64,000 bases of DNA from Candidatus Hinthialibacter antarcticus (GCA_030765645.1 JAVCCE010000058.1:21034-85033), one strand, 5' to 3'. Counted from the stretch's first letter, positions 54,501-63,756 are shown. Notes: generated from the sequence alone by a model not told the origin. A program made the numbers and translations.

Positions 54501-57500
54501 CAACGAAACGTGATGACGCTCTTATCGCAATTGATGCTGCTGGACCGCGCGCCAATGATATTTCATTGATCGTCAACGGTAAGGCGGATTCAATTGATAA
54601 CTTCGCCAATGTTGGCATTGGCAATACCGGCCCGGATCTTGGCACAGGTTCAAACTTCGAACTGGCTCCAAGTGACCAAATCATCATTGTTGCGACAATG
54701 TCAACAAGTGGTGGTTCCTTCCCGGATGTTGTTCATGCTGACCTTCGTGCATTCTATCCGCAAGAAGTTTCATCATTAGTCGATCAAGTCTTGCCGACCA
54801 CAATCGTTCTGGATGATGAGAATGATTTGGTTATTGCAGAATGGCGTTATCTCACATTCGCATTTGGTGGTTTGGTCTATGACAGAACGACAGGCGGTAA
54901 TCCGGTGCGCACGGCGTATCAGACATTTGCTGACCTGAACTTCTTGGATGACAACAACCTTCGTCTCGATTCAGGGACTGGTAACAAAGTTGCGTTAGCT
55001 TCTAATGCAGTCATTTCTGGCGCAACTGCTCAGCGTCCAGTCAAGATTTACACAGGTGCATGGCCTGCAGGTTCAATTGCGAAGGCTACAACAATTGCAA
55101 CGAATCTTGTTGGATTGCCTTGGATTCAAGTTCAACCCGATCCGAAGATTGCAGACGATGTGGCTTCCATCACAATTACTGTTGATGTCTCAAGCGATAA
55201 CTTCTCCAGTTCGACTTCGGCCTCTTCTAAGTTCACAGTTGATACGAAACGACCGGTTCAAGTTATTAGCATGGATCCAGCGCAAATTGTTCGCAATCGT
55301 ACGGCTAAGACGTTGGTGACCAACACTGCGAGTAATCGCCTTGGGTATCCTCTGGCGCAGAGCCAGTCGAATGGAGTCTCAACTGTTCCTAACCGTGTTC
55401 GCGGCGGTGACGTTGTTCCGTTTATCTTCAACGTAACCAACCACACAATTGCTGGAACAAAAGATGACTTCTTCCGTATGTTGCCTGGAACGACCTTCGA
55501 TCCAAGCAAGGTGTTTGACATTAACTCTGCCGTTGCTAACACAATCGTGGTCTTGACTGCAGATGTCAGCCGTTTTGCAACTGGTATGAGTAACTTGCAA
55601 GCCGGTTTGGATTCAAGTGTTGCTGCTTACACAGCGTCGCTGGTTCCAAGTGGAAGCAAGAACACGATCAAGGCGCAAATTAACGTCACCGTTTCTGGTG
55701 CAAACAGTGGTATCGGTACAACAGGTACCGGTTCACGTACTGCCCGTTCAGTTACTGCAACAGTACGGGATGATTCTGGTAATCGTCCTTATGATGGTTA
55801 CTACACAGATTCAGCAAAACGAACAACCGCTGGTCTGACGTCTCTTGATAAAGTCAAGAAACAATTGTTCCAACCAGTCGCAGTTGACAACCGTGCGCCG
55901 ACCGTAAGCGGTGAATTACGCGTACGATTGAATAGCGGTTCAGCGACTAAGCCTAATGGTGATGCAGTTGTTCTGGGTGAATTAGTCCCGAATAACTCGA
56001 AGATTACCCCGGGCGCCGTGCTTGGAGTCTCTGCAACAGTCATCGACACCGTTGATAATCCGTTGGACATTCTCAACAACATCAACTTTGGCGATCCGAA
56101 AATGTCTGGCGTCAACTTGGCTGATGCACAAATCCTGTTAATTACTCAGGGTGTTGGCCTTATTGGTACAGACACAATTGATGTTCCGTTTGAAGTCACG
56201 TTGCCTCCTGTTGGCGGCGGTATCAGCTCGAAGAACTTCTCCTTCACTGTTTCCGCATCTGACACGATTGGTAACTCCCAAACCATTACAACAGTGAACC
56301 AATTCCAGTTTGATGGTGATCCCGCATTATCATTGATCGTAGATGGTTCAGTGTTGGCGACTGGCGCAACAGTAAATGCGAATGCAAGCGCAACAACAGT
56401 TATTTCCGCAAGCGCATTTGATGTTGGCGGCGTAACTGAAATCGCTTGGATTTCAATTCCGTCAGTGAATGGTGCAACAATTACAACAACCGCTTCAACA
56501 ATTGGCGGCGAGTTTGGATCAGTTGATCTGGTCATTATTCCAGAAGTTACTTCTACATTGACTGGTCAAGTTGTTGCAATCGCTTCTGTCACTGACATTA
56601 GCAACAACAATAAGCAAGTCAGCGTAACAATAGACTTCAACCAACCTTCAATCTTTGTTGAAGCCTTCCCTGGAGCATTGACTTCATCGGCTGGTTCAGC
56701 GCTGCCTGCGGTTTCACTTGATTCAACAGTCAGTGGTTACACTCCGAACGCAGCAGAAGATGTCCGTTCTGTCACAGTGTATGAAGGTCAGACATTGGTT
56801 CTTGACCTGAGCGCATCTGACGCGGATAACGATGCTGTTATCTTTGCAGCAACAGGGTCTGCTGTTGACTCGAGCAAATTTGAAAACTCAGTCATCAGTG
56901 GTACGCAGTTCACCTTTAAGCCTGGCTATAAGGCTGTTGTTAGCGCCTCAACTGAACAAGACTTCAAACTTGATGTTTCAGCAACAGATGGGAAAATCGC
57001 TGCTGACTTAAGTTCAGTTGATATTAAGGTTGTAGCGCAGTCCGCTACACCGACGCTTAGCGTTCAGTCGATTGCGATTAACGGAGTAAAAGCGACAGAT
57101 CCTAATGCGTTGTTGCAAGTTGACATGTTTGAAGAAGACACGGTTGAAATTGTCGTGAAGGCTGTTGATGCTGGTGATGAGCCACTCAACTTCTTGTTGC
57201 TACAGCAACAACAACTTGGCGCAATTCCCGCAGAGAACATCGTTGTCTCGGGTACCAGCGTCTTGTATGCAACAATCACTTACAAGCCGACCTTGTCTCA
57301 AGCAGATGTCATTACGTTAATTATGTCTGCAAAGAATGCGTCAATTGAAAGCAATAAAGCGATTCGCGTTCTCAATATTCAGAACGTGAGCCAGGCTCCA
57401 ATCATCACCGCTATGATTAGTGTTGATGGTGCTGCTGCTCAATCGATTCTTGCTAACGGTTCGGTTACCGCATTTGCCAATCAGGTCATTAACTTCACCT

Positions 57501-59116
57501 TTGATGTTGATGATCCAGATGGTGAAGCGATTCGTATCCCGACCGCTAAGGCAGTTGGTGGAGCCGCTGGTTCTTCTAATGCGCCTGGCGTAGCGACTCC
57601 GATTTCCGATAGCAAGTTCTCGTTAGCCTTTACCGTCAGCGTTGCAGCCAATGCAGCTCCTGGTTCAGTGATTGAAGTTATCGCTCGTGCGACGGATACT
57701 TCAACACCGACCAATAAAGCACGTAAAGTTAGTTACTTCATCCACGTTCCGGCTGGCAATGTTCCAGTACCGGCTCCGTATGATGAATTCGTAGTGGCTC
57801 AAGGTGTTGGCGGCCGTACAAACGTAACCTATCGCAACTTGGATCCCACAGTGGATGCAAATGGCGATTCGTTGATCGATGCCTTCGACCTCGCAGCCAT
57901 CGTTGGTTCATGGGATGCAATGCCTGTTAACTTTGAAGCCAATGTTGGTGGTGGTACTGACCGTGCCGTCTACTTCGCTAAGGGCGATGTGACTGGTGAC
58001 GGCAAAACTGAATTGGTTACAACGTTCGGCCCGGTATCTGCAACGGCTAATGCGAACTCTTCCAACATGGTTGTTATTCGTAAGGCCACTGGTTACGTTC
58101 CGTTGCCTCCGATTGGTAACGTCTTCCCAGATCAAGCCGGTTCAGATGCTCGTATTCTCTATCCGACTGGTGAACTTCGTCCGGTAGTTGGTGACTTCAT
58201 CGGCGCGGGTACGAAACAAATTGCCTTCGCACAAGGTACAGGCAGCACAGGCGCTTTACGCTTGTTCCAATGGAACGGCGGCTTGGACTTCGCGAATGGT
58301 ACAGCAAACTATGACATCAAGGCTCAATTGGCTAACCAAGATGAGTTAGATGCTGATAGCGGCTGGATCATGACCGATGACTTAGTAGCCTCAAACAATG
58401 GCGCTGGTTATTCAGTGGCTGCGTGGGACTTCAACAAAGACGGCAAGGATGAATTGCTTGTTGGTCAAAATGGTCCGTTAGGTATGATCCAGGCGGTTTC
58501 ACTTGGTGCGGCTAACGCCACATTCGGTATCGTCTTGGATGCGAGTTACTCGCCTGCACTGGATGTCTTCTCAGCATTAGAAGGTATCTTGGGCGCATTC
58601 CGCGGCGACCAGGGCGTTAACCTTCGCGTTTCTGATCTCAATGGCGACGGTACGCCTCAAGTAATCATTACAAGCCGTGGCGATTCAACAGGTGCAGCAG
58701 CCTTGAAAAACTGGATTCTGATTGCACAGCCTGTCGTTACAGATGGTCAAGTGACTGCTCTTAACGTACTTGGCGGCGGAATTCAGAATGCCTTCACAGA
58801 ACCTGCAGGCGCTAACCCATCCAATGGTCTTAACATTGGTGTCGGTGAGTTCTCAGGGTTCTCAAGTGACGGTAGAGCATTGATCGTCGGTTCAAAGGCG
58901 ATTGTTGATTACACTGGCTTCACAGCCAATGTATCAATGGCTCCGACTGCTTCACTGTACACGGTATTGAAAGTTAACTTCGCCTCGGATGGCAGCGTTT
59001 CAGGTACATCGAATATGCTGATTCCGGGTCGCGCTGAAGGCTTTAGCGCCTTCCAAGACAACTTCGAGCCGGCCAGTCATGAAGTTACGGTTACTGGTTA
59101 CAACATCAACCAGTAG
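48566..59116 (+). CDS. giant repetitive secreted surface protein (Ig-like repeats, dockerin-like, FG-GAP)
   Basis: A 3,516-residue exported protein. AAAGGAG lies 5 bases before MRKSFAK, and the signal peptide ends TTAQS. About thirteen Ig-like units of about 200 residues follow, each closed by an acidic strand such as FKIDTVAP, FEVDNAGP, FTVDTKRP or VAVDNRAP; the D-x-x-x-P motif recurs throughout. Two cadherin-like units (SVTVYEGQTLVLDLSASDAD) come next, around 2,720-3,080. Then a calcium-binding dockerin-like helix DPTVDANGDSLIDAFDLAAI near 3,093 and FG-GAP-type repeats (GDVTGDGKTELV, FNKDGKDELLV, LNGDGTPQVI) complete the chain. There is almost no Cys. Codon use favours GTT, GCT and ACA and avoids GCG/CGC compared with the left part of the window, consistent with high expression. 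An S-layer or adhesin role is inferred. Confidence 0.93.
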   Translation: MRKSFAKSLTGVKSLFLFMLAIALLFGAGATTAQSLSFVELNTQYYKDGSVAGSAIKSGAVLVGNDDWRSTTGDQIGGTNKDGDLKLDSDAPKYLKNVVGLTWPIIANIQSSGGGVITNGEDYALMTVVRGVTPSIVTDVRASNKAGALALVSASFDKDLFSTTIGNSTQITAVSPTNVYAIGADTQGLPASVKVNSTTVLVYVWKNASVLQAENANKANAANSYKARVSIVNTTSATTSNFVGYETADSGPNVKTGVLVDGDNNIKTTIIRNAELFNGASLAAPAGKPSPTGVEFRTKDRLTVFTQVTVNASLDGEPNEYFSAAGDSLSKFNASTGAGTTSGGKGMSVLYDIDVQGGGQAINSASASSGTVIYTTQAAGSDVIVSITGVVRNDAQTTGANLPLQIVFTVADDIGNASSVTTSDFKIDTVAPIIVKMDAKTEGSIGSSYPTVYGKGKIGQNNPAADNVDFLVQIDPAGELVDSVANAIKWASIAISPTSTLKGPNVWTASAAQQTSSVTVAITQVLAAPDLNAANQIDAVSISADFSAGPNSATSSAFIVQVSDNARNFASQVNGSTQFITGGNTTFLRKSTSNTISAVTFTTENAAPIVLDATIYAVGLPDDFFTSANGDDTSFDKSALFQLLQSITEVISSASNVGLATDVRLVTHFGVRNATSGAKGMKIELEVAFSPDTSTSAGNDWRYSHDGNPSGGTSFFNAIFIGSATTADSTIYNSSVPAFVSSPTATMGSAGNPWTLKSAGFNEQMVNKATAIFQLTSGITSTVAFQASGGVANTTAIAVIADTNRNFTQPTGALTVARTNLFTIDAAPPIPAGNASASFAGAAIDMATTYDGKAAVASTVYFVTTGPIPSGFSIAASHAVLLTTGGVGSFENQKAAGAVSASFAAGHTLILSASFSKEHFANISTYTDADKSQDQLVRFPFVFATVNAAAGDDLIVDFETDTTKRLIGRQFGTISADFSEVITTSKNVIPDASSAVSGNVSSPGAGDVIYATWAFYVDPSKSINSSIGTNKVRYVTFTARDLAGNKEIFSFPLGKADFNVPTVSVARWDLARPNNSGGKDRGDIVGTKVGVTAASISAATISKSATSTVVVDFSNGPFDITPTTDTITLLLDNAGVSGNTNLLGSLIQPTSITNGKGTALVGGSTIGQATFVINWSSYGNITGLDVASAKLVATVTAVTGTVTQVASSNGAQVDGKVPTVVATLKEQTVLTGDSGTDIYVRPGRTLILTATVTTDSYEGSPSSAIGRFAASADFKNFSSPAVANIKVLTPATLGGGNTTYLYTYNYVVPSNNGVTAANAIVNVTDMAGNVSSNVTAQINGQNVRIETAVPTLDIVRLNATADYIRTGTAITTKTPIATTQINDVEAVMTGKGGAIIGGGDTIEYGVEITPNDPVFTDVTKFSFAADFSSIGLGNAVAPSQTSSFLAKMYATWSVTVPATATSIVNASFPITVKDPAATTGTGVTKFPKINVDTQVIPGAIALSKIEFWAGNKSLGSSPSALNTTPGNVTATVVVKAVFDNPLDAATLFKDQTVGRHFGNITGPTSVFEVVEVVGLDMTAFNDKAPFNDASGNGPSGQFDPPLSAGLANLVAGSSFTFEIYRAAADKALIVNDVNFAGAVTNSTAYILEATWAGIPITKNISSGASFVVGLTDSVGNKITKSLGTVVIDGQAPTITVTDLKVLSGTYLPAVKNATGTILAPTRVKSGALMQITLNVDDDPNDDIEGVLLKLDEFVSAGAEQLIAGVTMSTVGVTDTFTVGSSISTYTIDANAVKTGSKSFDNPFFYTVNSVSVANVVVNSTDTVGNVGSKSSTQLFEVDNAGPVLVDSRIFAITNDLGLPAIQSLTPSSTLLKKFNADGSFLQLGRSSWLVFAGTFVVDGSSASHFGAITSDVNAGDFIPDTIERFESTSITQGSTLIGGVNSATRSLRFATYAIQVKSAAPPILPENPTFTFVDALGNTTKRDDALIAIDAAGPRANDISLIVNGKADSIDNFANVGIGNTGPDLGTGSNFELAPSDQIIIVATMSTSGGSFPDVVHADLRAFYPQEVSSLVDQVLPTTIVLDDENDLVIAEWRYLTFAFGGLVYDRTTGGNPVRTAYQTFADLNFLDDNNLRLDSGTGNKVALASNAVISGATAQRPVKIYTGAWPAGSIAKATTIATNLVGLPWIQVQPDPKIADDVASITITVDVSSDNFSSSTSASSKFTVDTKRPVQVISMDPAQIVRNRTAKTLVTNTASNRLGYPLAQSQSNGVSTVPNRVRGGDVVPFIFNVTNHTIAGTKDDFFRMLPGTTFDPSKVFDINSAVANTIVVLTADVSRFATGMSNLQAGLDSSVAAYTASLVPSGSKNTIKAQINVTVSGANSGIGTTGTGSRTARSVTATVRDDSGNRPYDGYYTDSAKRTTAGLTSLDKVKKQLFQPVAVDNRAPTVSGELRVRLNSGSATKPNGDAVVLGELVPNNSKITPGAVLGVSATVIDTVDNPLDILNNINFGDPKMSGVNLADAQILLITQGVGLIGTDTIDVPFEVTLPPVGGGISSKNFSFTVSASDTIGNSQTITTVNQFQFDGDPALSLIVDGSVLATGATVNANASATTVISASAFDVGGVTEIAWISIPSVNGATITTTASTIGGEFGSVDLVIIPEVTSTLTGQVVAIASVTDISNNNKQVSVTIDFNQPSIFVEAFPGALTSSAGSALPAVSLDSTVSGYTPNAAEDVRSVTVYEGQTLVLDLSASDADNDAVIFAATGSAVDSSKFENSVISGTQFTFKPGYKAVVSASTEQDFKLDVSATDGKIAADLSSVDIKVVAQSATPTLSVQSIAINGVKATDPNALLQVDMFEEDTVEIVVKAVDAGDEPLNFLLLQQQQLGAIPAENIVVSGTSVLYATITYKPTLSQADVITLIMSAKNASIESNKAIRVLNIQNVSQAPIITAMISVDGAAAQSILANGSVTAFANQVINFTFDVDDPDGEAIRIPTAKAVGGAAGSSNAPGVATPISDSKFSLAFTVSVAANAAPGSVIEVIARATDTSTPTNKARKVSYFIHVPAGNVPVPAPYDEFVVAQGVGGRTNVTYRNLDPTVDANGDSLIDAFDLAAIVGSWDAMPVNFEANVGGGTDRAVYFAKGDVTGDGKTELVTTFGPVSATANANSSNMVVIRKATGYVPLPPIGNVFPDQAGSDARILYPTGELRPVVGDFIGAGTKQIAFAQGTGSTGALRLFQWNGGLDFANGTANYDIKAQLANQDELDADSGWIMTDDLVASNNGAGYSVAAWDFNKDGKDELLVGQNGPLGMIQAVSLGAANATFGIVLDASYSPALDVFSALEGILGAFRGDQGVNLRVSDLNGDGTPQVIITSRGDSTGAAALKNWILIAQPVVTDGQVTALNVLGGGIQNAFTEPAGANPSNGLNIGVGEFSGFSSDGRALIVGSKAIVDYTGFTANVSMAPTASLYTVLKVNFASDGSVSGTSNMLIPGRAEGFSAFQDNFEPASHEVTVTGYNINQ

Positions 59117-59145
59117 TCCCAGACTTCAGGTCTAATCAGTAAACT

Positions 59146-59180
59146 AGGCGGGAGAGCGAAAGTTCTCCCGCCTTTTTCTT
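59146..59180 (+). terminator. Rho-independent terminator after the giant gene
   Basis: A 10-bp stem (AGGCGGGAGA / TCTCCCGCCT, GCGAAAGT loop) is followed by a T-rich run TTTTTCTTT. It lies 29 bases after the stop codon. Confidence 0.92.
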
Positions 59181-59284
59181 TGCATTTGCTCGTCAAATCC
59201 AAGATGTTTTATAAAGACCGTGATATAGTATTCACTTGTTAAGATGGTTCATTTTGTGGTGGGCCTCACTATAAAAAGACTCTT

Positions 59285-62200
59285 ATGCGCTTACGAATTC
59301 AAATTTATATTTCAATTTTCTTTGCAATATCTCTATTTGTGTTTTCTGTTTCTGCACAACCTGTAATCAGAAAAACTCAAACAACAACAGATACTCGTAT
59401 ATCTATCAAAGATTTTGATTATCAATTTACTATTCCATCTGAGAATTTAAGTGGTGATGAGGGGGTGGTATGTGAAGTCTCTGTCGCAGTAAACATCACA
59501 CACGAAAATACATCTGAACTAACTCTTTGGCTGAAACCACCATCAAGTTTGCCCATTTTGCTTTATCAAGCAGGAGAGCCAAATCCGCCTGGGCAAGGTG
59601 AAACGCTTTATTCCACTTCATCTTCATTACGCTTACATACCGATCTCTATTCCCAAGCAGGACGCTCTACCATCGGAAATTGGACATTGATTGTTCAAGA
59701 TAATGTCGAAGGAACTCAGGGCACGCTAAACAGTTGGCGTTTGATTGTCCCGTATGTTAGAGAAGAGCAAATCGCGCGTTTTTCAGCACAAACGGGGAGC
59801 CAACATCTTGAAGTGGGTGTTGATGGTTATGGCGCTTTTGGCAATTTAAGCAAACGGACAGACTATAATTTGGGCGCTTCCCATGACGTTGAACAACTGG
59901 TAGGCGTTGAGGTAGGCAGCACCGTCTATCAATCTGCCCTTTCGTTGAATGAAACTATATTGGCTGGTTTACATTTGTTTCAAGATCGACGTTTGCCGCC
60001 AGTGAATGTTATTCAAGAGGGGAACAATCGCTATAGCAGCAAGTTCTCTGTCGGCGGAATTGACGTATCGCTTTTTCAAACATTACTGGTTGAGAATGAT
60101 ACGTTTTTGCTGCGTCAAATATATGAATTCAAGACGACCGATACATCTATGCACCAATTTAATTTGATGCGCTTTTTTAATGCAAAGTTAATCTATCCAG
60201 GTGTGGATGAGATCGGAATTCTCAATCACGCTTATATCTATACGCCCCCGGGAAAAGCGACCTCTCCCTGGTATAACTTTAACCAGATCAATTCGCTCGA
60301 AGATGAAACGAATTATGTCAGTATGGGCGGGTTGTCTTCAGCTGCTGTCTTGACTGGACTCACGGCAGGCTCTTGGTTTGATTTTTTGCCTGTCTTCCTA
60401 ACGAGAGGAACTCAGGTTTTCAACCCTACCGTGTGGTTGGGAGATTGGAACGACAACAATTTTGATGGATTGACTGACCTGGATTCTCCGATGGATATTG
60501 CTCAGGTATTAGGTTGGACCGTCACGTTGAATGATGCAGGCAGTGCGCTATTTGTTGCTGAAACGCGCTGGGGAGTCGATAGCCCTCAGCAGATTATTTC
60601 GCAAATTATAGGGCCGCCAACGCCAACTCCAACGCCAAAACCCGAGAATTTATTGCCTCCATTTTGGGTTGAACCGCTGCCTGATTTGCGGCTTCTTGTT
60701 GGCGAAAATGCTGGTGCGATTCTTGATCTTGATGATTATGTTGAAGACCCTGATTCGAACACCAACGAACTTGTGTTCTCGCTTGAATCAGAAAGGGATT
60801 TACCGTTTTCTATAAATAATGAAAACCAACTGACATGTGATCTGTCAGGATTTTCGCCGCCGGATGGAATGGCTCGTATTGGCGATCAGGGTGCGTTGAC
60901 TATCACGGCGTTTGACGGTTTATACTCCGTTTCTGAAACGATACGGATTAAGACATCGACATTTCAATTGCGTCATACGTTAGCGGGGCCTCCAATTTCT
61001 ATCTCTCCTAACGGTGAAGATGATATTACCATTGCGTTAGATGAGCTGGTTCTCGTTGACGGTGGTGGAGACGAGATCATCTGGTCCATCAATTCTTCGT
61101 TGTTGCCCAGCGGGGTGGAAGTCAACATTGATGAGAATAATCTGGCGCATATTTCTGGAGCGGCGCCAGAGCATCTATCTTTAGTTCCATTGATCGCTCG
61201 CCGTTCGGTTGATGGTTCTCAAGAAACGCCAGTTCCAACCTCAACTCCTACGCTGGAGCCAAGCCCGACTCCGAGTCTCACTCCGACGTGGACACCAAAT
61301 CCTCCAACGCAAACCACGACGCCGACTCTAACCCCAACGGCGGTTCCGACGGTGACGCCATTGCCGCCTACTCCTACTTCGACGCTAACGCCAACGTCAA
61401 CACCTACGCGACCTCCAATCGAAATCACGCCAACCGCAACGCCGACGCCTGTTTGCTCTGATGCGTTTAAGTTTTTTGTTCAACCTGAAGTCGCTGCGTT
61501 TGAGGCGCCCTCTGCTGTTGTGTTTGATGATGAGCAGAAACGAATGTTTGTAGGCCATTACTTTGATGGCAGCATCGCCGAATACCGCTTCGAGAATGGT
61601 GGGCTTCACTTGCAACAAAATATTGCGGGACGTTTTGGTTTGCGTGACATCGCGCTGGGCGACCTGAACGGAGATAACCGCGTCGATGTGATCGGGCTTA
61701 ATACCGATGAGAAAGAAATGCTCTTTTATCAGGGAACCGAATCGGGAGCGTTAACGCAGAGCGCTTCCATTTTGTTGACGGGCGAGACGTTGCTGCATGA
61801 AAATTCCGTGTCGCTCTCTTCAAATATTCAGGCTATTGCCGCTGCCGACGTGGATGGCGACGGCGACGATGAGGCCATCGTGAGCGCAGCCGACGCCGTT
61901 TTGATTTATTACTGGACGGAAATCGGATGGAACTTATTGTCGCGACTCGATGTGGATGCTCAAATATTACGGATGGTCGCCGCTGACTTAGACGGCGACT
62001 CGGATGCTGATTTGGCGCTCGGCGTGAGGGCATCGCAGCATGATGAAATTCGAGTGTTTATCAATGAAGAGGGATCGTTTCGCGAGACGCAACGATTGGC
62101 GACAGACCTTTCTATCAACGGCGATTTTGTGAAACAATTGGTTGTTCGCGATTGGACGGGAGATGGCGTTGCTGATTTGGCCGCGCTGTTATTTAGCGAT

Positions 62201-62557
62201 ACCGTCCATTTTTACCGGGGACTCGGGGGCGTGAATTTTGAGTTGGTTAACGCTTCGGCTCCGTTTCCTCCAGGCGTCATTGACTCGATTGTTCCGGCTG
62301 ACTTTGACGGCGACGGTCGTGTTGATCTGGCGGGGCTTCATCGCGGCATTGACGGCTTGACCGTCTTTATGGCGTGTGGAGATAATTTCTCGTTCCGGCG
62401 CTCGATTGGCGTGAAGGTCTTGCCCAGCGCTCCAGCGGATGAAACCTACATGATGACGGGCTTTGATGTTGAGGGAGACGGCGACTTCGACCTGCTCACG
62501 GTGCGCAGCCTGCGCGACCGCATGATCTTGTTAGAAAACCAGGCCATACGCCCATGA
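59285..62557 (+). CDS. secreted P-domain and FG-GAP protein with Thr/Pro linker
   Basis: A 1,090-residue exported protein. The signal peptide ends FSVSAQP. Residues of about 38-160 form a proprotein-convertase P domain (HENTSELTLWLKPPSSLP and GNWTLIVQDNVEGTQGTL) without a peptidase domain. A beta-rich part follows, then cadherin-like sequence near 465-560. A low-complexity Thr/Pro linker spans about 645-720 (about 61220-61450; alternating TPT and PTP units). The C-terminal region has six FG-GAP/VCBS units (GDLNGDNRVDVIGL, DVDGDGDDEAIV, DLDGDSDADLAL, WTGDGVADLA, DFDGDGRVDLA, EGDGDFDLL), each a calcium-binding loop. The ribosome site is weak. It shares the FG-GAP tail design with the adjacent giant protein. 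Confidence 0.9.
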   Translation: MRLRIQIYISIFFAISLFVFSVSAQPVIRKTQTTTDTRISIKDFDYQFTIPSENLSGDEGVVCEVSVAVNITHENTSELTLWLKPPSSLPILLYQAGEPNPPGQGETLYSTSSSLRLHTDLYSQAGRSTIGNWTLIVQDNVEGTQGTLNSWRLIVPYVREEQIARFSAQTGSQHLEVGVDGYGAFGNLSKRTDYNLGASHDVEQLVGVEVGSTVYQSALSLNETILAGLHLFQDRRLPPVNVIQEGNNRYSSKFSVGGIDVSLFQTLLVENDTFLLRQIYEFKTTDTSMHQFNLMRFFNAKLIYPGVDEIGILNHAYIYTPPGKATSPWYNFNQINSLEDETNYVSMGGLSSAAVLTGLTAGSWFDFLPVFLTRGTQVFNPTVWLGDWNDNNFDGLTDLDSPMDIAQVLGWTVTLNDAGSALFVAETRWGVDSPQQIISQIIGPPTPTPTPKPENLLPPFWVEPLPDLRLLVGENAGAILDLDDYVEDPDSNTNELVFSLESERDLPFSINNENQLTCDLSGFSPPDGMARIGDQGALTITAFDGLYSVSETIRIKTSTFQLRHTLAGPPISISPNGEDDITIALDELVLVDGGGDEIIWSINSSLLPSGVEVNIDENNLAHISGAAPEHLSLVPLIARRSVDGSQETPVPTSTPTLEPSPTPSLTPTWTPNPPTQTTTPTLTPTAVPTVTPLPPTPTSTLTPTSTPTRPPIEITPTATPTPVCSDAFKFFVQPEVAAFEAPSAVVFDDEQKRMFVGHYFDGSIAEYRFENGGLHLQQNIAGRFGLRDIALGDLNGDNRVDVIGLNTDEKEMLFYQGTESGALTQSASILLTGETLLHENSVSLSSNIQAIAAADVDGDGDDEAIVSAADAVLIYYWTEIGWNLLSRLDVDAQILRMVAADLDGDSDADLALGVRASQHDEIRVFINEEGSFRETQRLATDLSINGDFVKQLVVRDWTGDGVADLAALLFSDTVHFYRGLGGVNFELVNASAPFPPGVIDSIVPADFDGDGRVDLAGLHRGIDGLTVFMACGDNFSFRRSIGVKVLPSAPADETYMMTGFDVEGDGDFDLLTVRSLRDRMILLENQAIRP

Positions 62558-63756
62558 TAATTTTAGATAAAATGAATAGTATCAGATGCAATAGACTGAT
62601 GATCGCGCTCGCCGTGGTTAGCGCTTTGGCGGCGTTGCCTGTTTGTGCGCAAACGGTTGACGAAGATTTTGACGTCGTTGCGATCCCCATCGGAGGCTCT
62701 CTTCGTTCTGGTGAACATGAGTTCGGCGGCCCGGCGTTTTCACTCGCGGATATGGGGCTGGAGCAAGTTGTTGTTCCCAATGTGGATGGCAGCAATTTTC
62801 CCGAACCCGCCGAAGAGAGAATCCAAGTATCACGAGATCGTATAGAGATCGAACTCCTTCCCGGCGAGGCGGTGCGGTTTTTGTCTCAGCCGATGGTGGT
62901 CTCTACGACTTCGGTATTTTTTACCTCGTTTGTAACGGTTGAAAATGCGATCCCGGAGCAGATTGGCACTGCGTTTTTGGATATTGAAAATTTGGGATTA
63001 ATTGGCGTTGCGTTATCGTTGCCTGGCGAGAGAAAACTAGGTGAGCGGCGTGAACTCTCCGCCGAATTTCAGCCGCTTGGGCGGCAGGTTCAATTGTTAT
63101 TGCAATGCGTTGGCCCGGCGGAAGGTTCCAGCCAACCGACAACGATTGCGTGGGAGCGTTTACGCGTATTGGACGGGTTCCGGTCGCTCGATCTTGCTTT
63201 GGGCGCTACCGCGCTTACCCGTCAGGAACGCTTTTCTCCATTTCCCAAAACCTTTGAAGAAGACGAAACCGTCACCACGCCAGGCGGATTTATCAGTGCG
63301 GTTTCAAATGAGTCTCACTTGCAGTATCCAAAAGAAGCCACTCAAACGTTATTGATCGCTGTCAAATCGGCGACGGATGTGGTTCGCGCAGTAGCGCCGC
63401 TTGAGCGCTTGGTGATAGATTCGCTTACTGTTCCTCCGCCGCAGATGCTTACCGCTCAAATGTGGGCGAAGCGTCGCTCTGGCGCTGGAGGCGTTTTTTC
63501 AATTGCGCTAGGCAGCGCGCAAACCACCAGCATCGGTGTTTATGAGATGCTGGTTGATTTAATCCCGGTAGATCGGTGGGTTCGCCTCGAATGTCAGATG
63601 TTTTTTGACCACAACGCTGTTCCCTCATCATTTTTGTTCTTGCAACTACGTGAGGGCGCGTCTCAAATTTTGATTGATGACATCACGCTGCGCGGTCGGC
63701 GAGACGCCCGGTTTTTTTGGGATGAAAGCCTCGCCCCTCCAGGTTTTAACCAGTAG
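62554..63756 (+). CDS. secreted protein of unknown function
   Basis: A 400-residue exported protein whose ATG overlaps the stop of the previous gene by four bases (ATGA), so it is cotranslated with it. A hydrophobic signal segment runs to about residue 33 (LAALPVCAQT). The rest is beta-rich with two similar halves (FVTVENAIPEQIGTAFLDIE and GVFSIALGSAQTTSIGVYEM), suggesting two jelly-roll-like domains such as occur in carbohydrate- or cell-wall-binding proteins. I do not recognise the family. No terminator is obvious in the 117 bp before the insertion element. Confidence 0.75.
   Translation: MIILDKMNSIRCNRLMIALAVVSALAALPVCAQTVDEDFDVVAIPIGGSLRSGEHEFGGPAFSLADMGLEQVVVPNVDGSNFPEPAEERIQVSRDRIEIELLPGEAVRFLSQPMVVSTTSVFFTSFVTVENAIPEQIGTAFLDIENLGLIGVALSLPGERKLGERRELSAEFQPLGRQVQLLLQCVGPAEGSSQPTTIAWERLRVLDGFRSLDLALGATALTRQERFSPFPKTFEEDETVTTPGGFISAVSNESHLQYPKEATQTLLIAVKSATDVVRAVAPLERLVIDSLTVPPPQMLTAQMWAKRRSGAGGVFSIALGSAQTTSIGVYEMLVDLIPVDRWVRLECQMFFDHNAVPSSFLFLQLREGASQILIDDITLRGRRDARFFWDESLAPPGFNQ

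Noticed and set aside
61219..61450. Repetitive Thr/Pro-coding DNA as a possible intergenic repeat or CRISPR
   Set aside because: It is a continuous coding linker with irregular TPT units, and no spacer-repeat periodicity.
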